Assembly (NCBI GenBank): GCA_030142905.1
Contig: JASJOG010000034.1
Location: 1,913,001-1,977,000 of the forward strand
Direction: 5' to 3'
DNA from: Heliopora coerulea
Lineage: Eukaryota > Cnidaria > Anthozoa > Scleralcyonacea > Helioporidae
Length of the DNA stretch: 64,000 nt
Of this stretch, positions 24,074 through 36,400 are shown piece by piece (the stretch's first letter is position 1; each line of letters starts with the position of its first letter). Made by a program: the position numbers and the translations under genes. The notes under the pieces are model-generated. The model was not told the DNA's origin, searched no databases, and saw only the letters and a list, made by a program, of their open reading frames with translations.

Positions 24074-27000
24074 TTAACAATACACATACAGCTTGTCATT
24101 CACCCCCATCCCAAATGCCATCATGCCCTGTCGGTTTCCCCATTTTTCACCCAGGCAAACCAAAGGGACAGTTTGATTTTCACTGTTTATGTTGGAGTTG
24201 TCAATAATGTTTAAAAGTTCACAACTTTCAATGCTCCAGATCCTGGCATTGCCATCTTGGCCAGCTAAATGGTGGAAAAATTGATAAAATGAACAATTAT
24301 ACACATTTTTATGGGAAAAAATAGATTATTTGATTAAAAAGAAACAAAAACAAACTCTGAGATGTTTAGTTATAGAAATGTCATACTCCAAACTGTGTAC
24401 ATGTATATCAGCTGTTGTTGTTGATGTCATTTTTGCTGTTCCTGTGGTTATTACTGTTGTTGTTGATGTCAATATTGCTGTTGTAGTTGTTGTTGTCATT
24501 GCTGTTGCTGTTGTTGTTGTTGTTGCTGCTGCTGCTTTTGTTATCACCATTTATATTGCTGTCATCAGAATCGTTGATACTGAAGTACCTGATATTCTTG
24601 CTCTCACTTTTACAGTACCTTATTTTCTGCCAACATACCTGAGGCAATAATACTCTGTGTAGAATCCATGACAAATGGTATTAATTTAGTTTCATTAACA
24701 TTACTGTGATATTCCTTCACAGGTTTTGACAAACGAACATCCCACATTTTGATCTGAAGTTCAAAGACAAATACACCACAACTTCTTTTATCAACATAAG
24801 GTCACAATTTGTAATAAAAATATTTAGGTTTGAGAACTATATAAAAATATTGTCAATGAATAAATGAAAAAATGGAGTGTTTAGGACAATTGAGACAAGA
24901 CACTGGCCCCGAACTGCCCAAGTGGTCAAAAACTGGCAGAAACAGGTTTAAAAAGAGATGCCAAGATTGTTTCATTCACATATTTTCATGTAACATGCCT
25001 TGGTTGTATAATTTATGATAATAGTTGCACGTGTATATATACGTATATGGACGTACTCGGTCACGAGTAGACTTTCACTATATATATATATATATATATA
25101 TATTGTCAGTTCGAACTTTTCAGATCCAATGTATATACATATACTTGTAAACCGTAATTACTAACCATTCCGTCGAGGTTACTAGCCATCAAGTAATTTT
25201 CGTCTTCCATTGTTTTAATGTACGTCATTGATGAATGTGGTTTTGTGCTGATGTTAAAAGGCTTTTTCTGTTTTTCAAGTTTCATCCTGATATCCACACA
25301 CATTATATCACCATTACGGCATCCTAAGAAAATGATGGGACTCTAAAGGAAAGCAAAGAATGGAAGTGCACGGACTAATACATTATTATATTAAAAACTC
25401 ATTAATAATTCATAAGGAAAATACAAAGGAAAAACATAACCGTGTCGTGCCTTTATCCGTGATAAAAACACGGTTACTTTTCTCCTCAAGTTTTTGCGGA
25501 AAAAAAGACAAAACAATTTTCAAACTTTCTACGCAAATCAACGGATTCAGAGGTTTGTTTTTTGAGCCATTTCAAAAACTCGCAGCACGTGTTTTATCGG
25601 ATCTTAAACACTCGGCTGTCGCCTGCTCGTTTTTTTAAATATTATATAATCATTATCCTTTAATATTATTATTATAATAGTAATCGTTACGACAAGAAAT
25701 TACGAGAATGAAACGAGCCTTGGAGATGCGCCGATGGGATTGTATTCCTAATCAATCCTTGTCAACAATCGATGGATTGCATGAACATTAGAACATAAAT
25801 TACGAACATTTCCAATGAAGGTTTGGGTAGCTACCTGTAGTAATAGTAAAATCGTTCACTAAAAAATTCCATATCTTGCAGTCAAAGGCTGAATCACATA
25901 TGTGGTTAAGTTACAAATATTATACTTGATTTACAATTTTTGCATGTAATGACTATCGGAATAGTAAATAATAAAAGACTTCCGATAACGATCGATACAA
26001 CAGTTACACACATTGAACGTTCTACTTCTCCTTAATCGAGAAGAGTATGAGCTGTTTAATGGAGGTAGATGATCTGCACGTTTATGATCTTAAAATTTAA
26101 AAATCTCATTAAATAGTTTAAGACAAAGAGCCTTCCGTCTGGCATAAAGTGTGCAGACGCCAGTTTCCTCCAGTTCCTCCTTGTAATTGAGGCCTGGGTA
26201 AATCATGTTCATGGCTCGCCTCTGTATCCGTTCTATGTCCTCGGATAGATATTTAGGAAGGCTACTGTGAAACAGTTGACATGCGTACTCCAGCACCGAT
26301 CTAGTTACACTAGTAGAAAAGCATACTAAATTTTCGGTGTTAACGACCGCACGCCTCAGTTTTCTGAGAAGGTACAGACGCTTGGCAGCTTTATTGGTGA
26401 TGGCATCTACATGATCGTTCCACTTCAAGTCATTTCTGATTATAACCCCCAAGACTTCAGCTCAGGATACCCTCTCAAATGGTTAGCCATCCAAACCAAT
26501 CGGATTAGAGGATGGTGAAGATCTCTTAAAACAAGTAACTAACTCCATGCACTTAATTGGATTAAGCTGGAAGTGATTTTCTAGTGACCAGTTAGAATTA
26601 TGGTCCATAGCTACTTGTAAACGACTTTTCGCCGAGGTCGGGGCCATTTCGGAGATAGAGGTATCGTCAGCAAATTTCCACATAGGGAATGACTCATCAG
26701 GCGACATAAGGTCGTCTATGATAACTAGAAACTGCCACGGATCTACATTCATCAACTGGAACTTTATACAAGTTTAACAATGCTAAAACAGTCTTGTAGG
26801 TTTGTAGACGGTTTTACGATTTATTACTTTCTCATATGACGATGTATTCATGGTTTTCATTGGAGTTTGCTGTACGAACCCCCGCTTTGGTACAAAAAAT
26901 ATATAAACTTACTTGTAAAATAAGTTTCCTACTACGCACACAGTGATTGGATAGTTACAGTGTTTTATATTAGGCCATCATAAAATTACACCCGTCCTAC

Positions 27001-30000
27001 GCAAGCCCTGATTAGACGAGCCTCGTTTTCTCAGAGTACAGACACGCTGACGTCACTTTCATTTTGTATTAGAGTACAGTGACATGGATGACGTCACGAG
27101 TACTCGAAAAAACCTTGGTTATTTTATAAAACAAATAGAAAATAGCTTTTGTGTCAGCACTGTGACAGAAACATGAATGACGCTATTTCAATCGGGGAAA
27201 TACCAGAAAAAACACTCAGCTACTCTTCGTGTTTTTACTAGGCATTTTTCCGGTTGAAATGACGTCATTCATGTTTCTATCACAGCACAAAGACACTCAA
27301 GTAATTTTCTATTTGTCAATGCAAACACGGTTACGACGCCACAGTGCCGCTTGACGCCTGCATTTGTCCTTGGCGCGAATGGGAAGCTCCAATTGGTTAA
27401 CGAACTAATAAGAACTTACCATTTGATATTAAAAATAAAGGGGAAAAAACATTCTGGCGAGGACCTTCAGTTTGGAAAGTAACATACATACAGTGGGGGT
27501 CAAAAGTGTGAGTCCAGTCAATATGCTTTTGTCTTTTATTGATATACAATATATTTTCACGCAACACAGCACTACATGTGCATAACTTTAGCATTTACAT
27601 CAACATTGGAATTGAGTACATTGCATTAACCAAGTAAACATTACTTTGATATTTTGTGTGACCTCTTTTTGCTTTTAAAACAGCTTCAACTCTTCTTGGC
27701 ATAGAGTCAACAAGATTTCTGAGTACTGCTTGTTTAAGGTTATTCCAGCATTGATTAAGGACATCCCATAGGTTGTCTTTACTTGTGGGATCATGTTCCA
27801 CTTTCTCTCGTTTCAAATATTCCTATAAATTCTCAATAGGGTTTAGATTCGGAGATTGAGGAGGAAAATCCATAACGACCAGATCACCTTTCTCTTCCTT
27901 CCTTCTTAAATAAATTTTACACATGTAAGAAGTGTGTTTCGGATCATTATATTGTTGCAACACAAAACCCCTTCCGCACAACCTTAAGCCAGATGGTATG
28001 GCTCGCCTTTGAAGGATGGAGTGATATTTTTGCTTTGTAAGAGTGTTCTTAATTCTTTAAAGATCGCCAACACCATTATAACTAAAGCAGCCCCAAACCT
28101 GAATGTTCCCACCACCATGTTTCACTGTTGGCTTGAGGCAAGAATTTATAAATCTCTCATTCTTTCTACGTCTAACATAAATGCGACGGTTATTTCCATG
28201 TATTTCAAATTTTGATTCATCTGCGAAAAGAACTTTTTTCCAATCTTCTTTAGTGTAACGCTTGTATTTTCTGGCCCATAGCCACCGTTTCCGTTTGTTT
28301 CGGGATCTTAGCAATGTTTTTAAGACAGCCACTCTTCCATGTAGACCACATGCATTTAGTATCCTTTTCACTGTTGATCTGCTCGTCGTTTTTTCTCGAG
28401 TTTCATTAACTATTGATTGATTGTTACCAGCCGTTGCAGTTCTGTTACGTAAGGAAGTTGTTTTAATGTACTGATCCTCCTTCAAAGTCGTAGCTCTTGG
28501 CCTCCCAGATTTTGGTTTAGTAGAATAGGATTTTGTTCCTCAAAATCTTTCCAAAGTCCACTGCACGGCACCCTTTGAAACCCCTATCTTTTCAGCAATT
28601 TTGCGTTGTGAAAACCCTTCATTACTCAGTGCAATTATTTGACCTCTTATTCCTTTACTGAGTTCTTTTGCCATCTTTGGTCCAGCTACACATCATAGAG
28701 ACTTTATACAAATTACAGCGTGTGTTAAATAAGTCAAAAATTAAAAGGAAGGCAAGTGGAAGCATTTACTGATAAAAATACGCATGTGTAGATCAATAAA
28801 TGAATTTTTCTCCACATGGAACATGATTTATTATACATTGAGGGAAAAAATACGACTGGACTCAGACTTTTGACCCCCACTGTATGTTTGTGAAGAAAAG
28901 CGACAGCTGGAAAAACCCGAAGTTTAGATTAAAAAACAAGACGGAAAAGTGAAATTTTCGACTTTGTTACAAACTCATCTTCAGACCAATCTTCACTTGG
29001 AATAAACTCGAAAATTTGCCATTTCAACTTTCCGTCTGGTTTTTTAAACCTACACCTTTTAGGTTTTTCAAGATGTCGTAATTCTTCGGATTTCGCTTCG
29101 TCTTATGATAAATAAGATAACGAGAAAAGCTGAAACACGTTTTATTAGTTAAATAATCAAAATATCCACTAATAAAACATGTTTCAACTTCTCGTTATCA
29201 TATTATAAAATTATATGCCCATTCCAACATATTTCTATTGCTTCGTTTTATACTTATTAAAGTTGTCGGCTGGTTCTGGATTATGTTCCTGATAACAGTT
29301 CATCACAGGTTTGAACAAAGCTGTTTAAACAGGACGAATTACACCAACGAAGTAACCAAAGTAAGCAAAATCACCGTACCTTGTGAGCAAACTCGACACA
29401 AAAGATATCACTTGAAGAGCTAATCCTACAAAGTGACGTCTTCTTTTCAGAATCAATCAGTACTGCTTGTTTACTGCCCGCTGAGAAAGGAAAGAAACAG
29501 GTTCATGAGGTCTGAATATACATCCTTGTCCAAGCATTTTTGAACAGAGCGTCAATACCACAAGAAACTTCTAAGAGACTATAAAATCTACCTGATATGA
29601 AAATCTCGAAAAATACGATAAGAAAGTGTGCAGACTACCGACGAAGTGTATAGTACCTTATTGCAAGAGCCGAATATAAAAATTAAACACCAAATGAACT
29701 CAAAGCACACAATTCTAAACAGAATACCGTAACCATTTTCCCGTTTTCCCTTTGACTGAGACGTTTGTCGAAAGGACACATGCTACATCTTGCGGACACA
29801 GACTTAACGTTTCGAAATCTGTTTAGATTGGCCACAAGTATCACATTTATATGATCTTTATTTAAATAGCGCGAATTTTATGATTTATACTAAAAGCTCA
29901 CAACATGCATTGTAAAGAAGGACATTACAATTTTTACATCAGAATCATCCTCATGGCAACATGAAGAGAAAATTTTATGATTAACCATGGATAATCATGA

Positions 30001-30379
30001 AATTGCCTCTTTTTCTCTTAACCTTACGACATGAGTTAAGCCTCGAAGTAACACGTTTCATGCTACACCGCATATTGTTAGAAACGATATCATAATTGAC
30101 AGATTTTAAACGTTATCATAATTTATTAAATTTTAAAGTAATAAAATTCCTGTAAAGTGTCACCGACTTTTATTTTTTGTATTACAAGATACGTGGCGTT
30201 TACGTAAAACCCGGACGAAGTGAAAACTGGCCAGAAATGGAAAGGTTTGGCCATCACTCTACACCTGACTCAAATAGTGATTTTATATTGCTATAATATA
30301 TTTTTATTATAATATATTATATACAATATAATATATTATAATATAGTGTATTATATATAATATGTATTTATATATTACA

Positions 30380-30427
<48 letters not shown>

Positions 30428-33400
30428 ATAAAGCCATTGTCTTCTACTCCCGTGGCCTTGTCTGAAGACGCAGAACATCATAAAAAGCTAGGAAAACGAC
30501 ACTGTATACACATGGCCTCAAGATGACTTTGTTGTTTTTGCTTTATTGTTTATTCTGGTCAAAATGTTCGTAGTTTTATATCTAATTTGACAATCAGTGT
30601 AATAAGATCTGGTGATAAAAAAGTTGGGAATTTCATTCCTCTCATCGCTTGATAACTAAGTCAATTCAATAGCTATTTATTCCTAACGTATGTTAACTAT
30701 CCGAAAGTAGCGACCCCCCGAAAGTAGCGCCCCCTAAGGCCTGCTAAATCCGAAAGTAACGAGGGCCGTTACTTTCGGAATTCTACGCTAGAGCTTGATG
30801 AACGTTCATCTATTATTTCAAGATATTTCCAAGCTCTCACATTTCTAAAATATATATCTCAAAGACAGAACATTTCAACTTGAAGCCCAAGTCTGTTTCA
30901 TTCGATGAACTAATATATCCCATGCACATGGTAGTAAAGAGTAAAGGCGACTTTATAATCACGGAAAGCCTGGCTGAGTTTCAGTTTGCCTTCTTTCCAA
31001 CCACAAGAGAAAGGACTTGCGTTCGAACCTCGCGCATTTTCCACAGACGAACACGATAACATTTGTCTTTACACAAAAGCGAAAGGTCGAGATTACATTT
31101 CCACCAGCTTTCTGTTCATGTTTTCCTAAGACAACCAAGTGAAGATGTAAATTAGAAATTGCACGAAAGACTGATTATAATAAGGATGATTATAAAATCC
31201 CTTGTAACTCCACGGGTGGGAAGAATACTTTCTTGTGCGGTGATTCGCTAGCTGATTTTTCCGGGTGTAAAGTCGAGTTGCAACCCATCCTGTAAAGTTA
31301 TACCGAACATACAGCACAATCCGTCAACGAGTGAACACAAAACTTTCATCTGTTTTATGTAAAGCTTGCTTTAACATGCCTACTTGGATAGTGAAGACTC
31401 TGGTCGGAGCTGCTATCAGCCTTGCGGTAAAGGAATCCGTCAACTTGATCAAGGACAAGCGCCAGAAAGCAAACCAACCATCAAACATATACCAACAGTA
31501 CATCACGATATCCAAATCGGTTTCTACTAGCAGTAGTCTCGTTCGGAAAGATCAGCTTACTACCAGTATGAGTTTCTTCGAAGAAGGAATTCAGATGCTT
31601 CAGCTGTCTCTTGAAAAACTGGCCGATGCAGAAAATAATGGAGACAAGAAAGAAGGAAACGAACAACCCCATCGATCAATGGCAGCTCAGACAGACCCAT
31701 TCGTTGTTCTTTTTGGCTGCGACGTACAAGAGATTGCAAAGGGCATTAGAAAGCTGAAGTCCGTTTCAGGAGAGAGCTTCGAGTGGGCAAAGTCATCTTT
31801 TAAAGCAGCAAGGGAAGAGGCAACAAAAACTTTCAACAACACATCCCTTACTACAAAGGACAGAATACAAGCTGCCAAACTGCGAATCTTGAGCGCAATT
31901 CTTGGATGTTTGGAAGAGCCTGTAACTGCAACAGTAGCCTGCAAAATATACCTAAAGGAACTTCACGCTATGTCGGACGTCTGCATGCAATTCCGCGATC
32001 ATTTTAAAGTCAGAAATAACACGGAAAAGCAGTTTAACAAACGTCAGAAAAGGACAAACGACGAACGTCTTGAAATTTTGACATCTGTTGCCCTTATCAA
32101 TTACATAGTATTTCATTTCACAGAAACACTCGCCGGGAACACGGGATTGCTGAACGTGAAAAACTGGCCAACAATCCAGGTATTTGATAATCACTTTTTA
32201 CATCCAGTTCGAAATCTCGAAATAAACCAAGTGATACGGAAAAACGAAGAACATATCAACCAGGAGCCTCAATCTCTTTCATTCGATGAACTAACAGATC
32301 CCACAGACATGGCTGTAAACAGCAAAGGAGACTTTATAATTGCGAACTTGGATAGCTCGGACGGTAACGGTGTGAAGGTGTTCAACAGCAGCTGTAAGTT
32401 TCAGTTTGCCTTCTTTCCAACCAAACAAGAAGAGATAGGACTTGTGTTTGAACCTCAAGCAGTTTCCACGGACGAAGACGACAATATTTATCTTTACGCA
32501 AAAGCGAAAGGTCTAGAGTACATTTCCACCGGCTTTCTGTTCACGTTTGACAAAGACGGACAAATGAAGAGAAATTTTTTGACTGAATGCGGTAGATTCA
32601 TGGCCTCGGACAAGAGCACCAACAGGATATTTTTGTCAGGCAATAACGGGATTTATGTGTATGATAACAGTGGCGAATACCTTTGCAGTGTTGATGTCGC
32701 AGAGCTACTGGGGTCGATGGACCCATTTGCTCTTTGTGATATCACTGATAAGGGTGAATTGATTGTGGCAAACATGCTAGATTCGGTCATTCACATAATC
32801 TCTAAAGAACACACTTCCTTTCAAGCCAACGAAGCCGGAGGACGGAAGTTCGTTGCGTTCAATCACATTAGTAATGAGATTATCGTTTCTTTCCTGTCGA
32901 AAAATTTGACACATTTCCGACTGCAGAGCTATTCGAGAAGTGGCAAAGTTCTCGGAACTATTGAGCTACCGGAGGGGTATTCATCTCACCCTAGAGCGAT
33001 TGCAGTCACTCCAAATGGCCGCATTGCTGTGCTTTACGAAAAGAATGTGCATTTGATTTGAACACGGGTGATTTGAATTACCGACTATGTCAACGTCAAT
33101 GGCACCTCGCATTGCATACGCACAAAAGCTAGTTTAACACGGACAAGTTAGGACAGTATCCAGCTGGAATGTCTTAACCCTTACTTTAAATAATGTAATT
33201 GTTTATATACTAGACAATTTTTCAACACAGTTAACTTTAAAAAGTAGATGATACTTACTTCGCTGATTACGTTTAAAAGCCCTATATACTACACTGATGT
33301 ACGACAACATATGAGTTAGATGAACGTTTGATTTAGGCCACACTTTAGCCCAGCAAATGATAAGGTGCAATAGTAATGTCGGACAGTTTAACCACTTTTC

Positions 33401-36400
33401 CAGTACTACGAGCTAACCAACGTTAGCTAATATCGTAAAACAATTCCTGAACATTCATTCTCGGCTTGAATCTGACCGGCAAATAATTTGTGATTTCTTG
33501 TTTCAAAAGACATGGTAATTTAATCCCGCGATCACAGCCCAGATTTATCACAATTGTCACATGATGATTTATGATTTCTCGAACTGATTTAAAGTTGTGT
33601 TTACACGGAAGCAAGCCAGCCCTCCTAGTACGGCTCGCCTCCCTGTGAAATCCCTTGTAAAATTCGTTTTTGTTTACATGAGAGGGCTGGAAATTTTCCA
33701 TTTAAACACAGTCAGAAGAGCTGGCCCTCCTTGGACAGCTGCCCTTAATCTAGCCCTGCTATAAGGGCCAGAAAATTCCCATGTAAAAACGAGGTGACGT
33801 CCATCCCTCTTACCAGGGTTAGCCCTACCAAGGGCGCTGGCTTGCCTCCATATAAACATTCCCTAGATCTTACTTTTGTCCATTAAATTCCGCTTTTTGT
33901 CCAAAACACCTTAAGTCCTATTTAGACGATAGGATTGTCGTATGCGCGATTATTCGTTGTGATATATGTGATTTGCTCACTCGAGTCTTCACGACGTATT
34001 GCTAGATTATTGGACGAATCGTAAGTGGGAATTGTTCATTGAGACAAAATCGCATGCGCCAGGATGATCAGTCGTATGCGACAATCGTACTGTGTATTTT
34101 GGACCCTTTCTGTAATGCAAGTCTTCCCAAATCATTGCATGATGACTTCAAAATTATTGCAACGCACAGTTTCTTCATATAAGATAAAACTCAATCTTTT
34201 TCTTCTTCAATTCAACTATCCACTGAAGTAGATTGTGCGAAAAAATTCTCCTGTAGCATGTGTAGGCATGTAGCTATATTCAACTGCTTCAGGCAATAAT
34301 TTTAGCTACATCATGTTTTGTATTAAAGAAGGCTATCAGGAAGGATACTAATAAATTTCAGAAATAATGTGCGAAAATACGCTCGTGAAATAAAGGCTCG
34401 TTAATATTATTATTATTTGTTATCTTTAATGCTGTTATTGACATTGTTATTGTTGACACTGTTGTTACTCCTGTTGTTGTTGCTATTGTTATTGTTGTTG
34501 TGTTATTGTGACAGTCAACGTTAGTGTTACCGCTGTTTTTGTTGTTGTTGTTATTGTCATTGTTTTGTTATTCTTGTTGTTGTCGTGTTATTTGCGACTG
34601 TTACCTTTGTAGTCATTGTTGTTGCTGTTGTTATTGTTGTTGTTGTTATTGTTATTGTTGTTATTGTTATTGTTATTGCCGCTGCTGTTGTTACTATTAT
34701 GACCACACAAAGACAAACTCCTACGAAGGTGTGGCAACAGAGTCATTTTAACGAATCAAAAATAGTCACGGCTAAAATGCTTCGCAAACACTCGTACAAA
34801 TGGGACGACAACGAGAGGCTGTTTCCTGCGAAAATAAGCCGCGCCTAATTTAAGTCGTGAAGCACTGCTAGCTGCTTATTCAAACTGCGCCTTATGTCCT
34901 CGCGCTTAAACGGCCCCAAGTGGTCTTCAAAATACTACACGTGATATAAAAAAGCCTGTGGAACTGAATGGCAGACCATCCAAGGGAGTATTCAAATCAA
35001 AATATCGTGCTTCAGTGAACGGGATCTTCTTGTCTTTCATCATCTCTGCCAAGGAGTATGGCAGATTTCGTACCACTTGAAGCATTCTCGCAAAAGGCTT
35101 ATCTCACGTTCATTGTTTGCATACCCCCCTGATCCGTCTTGAAACATATATTTAACGGATTAAGTATATGTTTAAGGTGTATAGAGCCTGTAAGTTTAGT
35201 CATGCCAAGCAACTGTACAGGTGTACGTCTAGGTACGCCTAAACTGTCGTGCTGTGCCAACATTTCAGCCGTGCCGTACCAAGTTGAAGAGTAAACGAGG
35301 CTAAAAACAGGGGCGCAGTTAACCCATTTTGACTGGGGGGGTTCAGCTCAACTTGCCCGAATATTGTATAGCATTCAGGCCATGTATCGTATAGCCTCGC
35401 CCCGCAGTTTTAATACGTAAAGTAAATATGAACAAGTATTCGAAAGGGAGTTTGCCCTACCTTACCGGACCAAATCTTGTTTGAACTACTATCTATTTTT
35501 TTGCCCGAATTTTCTGTTTTTTCCCAAACTTTGGGGGTGTCACACCCCTCACACTCTTTCATAAGCCACGCCCCTGGCTACAAACATGCCGTACGTACCA
35601 AGTCCTAGAAGGTGGGAGAACTGCGAGTTTTGACACCAGCTGCAATGCCAGGCTGTGCCGTGAGGAAGTGGATAGCTAGTTAGCTCACCTACAGAATTGA
35701 AAAACAAATTTGATCGTGAATGTCAATTCTCTAGCGATTCACATGTCACACATAATACGTTACGATTAACGAAAAATGCAATTCTCAAAGAACAATGAGC
35801 AAAGTCACTATCTGTCCTGCTGAAGAGTTACCGAAAATCCCTCATTTAAGGAAAGAATCAAACCAGTGACCCTCACTGGCTGGTACCTTTTGGTATACTG
35901 GTGTTTATACTTTCGATACAAACTACAGGGCTTACAAAATAGAGCTGCACATACAATAAGTGGGCGTGGGTAGGAATTCTAATCAGCGGTTATCTTAAAT
36001 GAGTTAGAAATACATCGGTACACCGATCGCCTCTATATAAGGAAACAGTTGACCGATTAATAAGATTACTCAAAACCAAAAAAAAAAAGGCAGTCAGGGC
36101 TCAGCCTCAACTTATTACTGCACAAGCCCACAGTATTATCGATGTTCTCGTGGTCACGGCCCCGACTTCATCTTCGTTGTTTTAACATTCTGTCAAAAAC
36201 GTGAATGAAATAATGGATTTTCCTGACGACACGACCACAGTAAATCAAATTGCTGCTTCGAAAAGCCACGTTGGAAGCTTCTTAATACATTTTAGCATGA
36301 GAAAGATATATTTATTCGAAGGGATTGTGCAGGTAGGTGGGTAGGTAGGTAGGTAGGTAGGTAGGTAGGAAGGTAGCTAGGGAGGTATGTATGAAGGTAG

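Noticed and set aside
24326..24674. Asparagine/serine-, threonine- and valine-rich open frames on both strands
   Set aside because: They follow the TTG-type microsatellite in a DCAF4 intron and overlap in several frames.
28880..28940. A DCAF4 exon acceptor (GGGTTTTTCCAG) on the far side of the Tc1 element, implying insertion inside an exon
   Set aside because: That acceptor belongs to the adjoining foldback element's arm; phase fits better with an exon starting at 27464.
31331..31375. An earlier GTG start for the nested intronless gene
   Set aside because: Eukaryotic initiation at GTG is very rare, and the ATG at 31376 has a good context.
34524..34848. Cysteine/tyrosine-rich and valine-rich open frames that resemble a cysteine-rich peptide
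   Set aside because: Produced by the trinucleotide repeat; there is no signal peptide or splice support.
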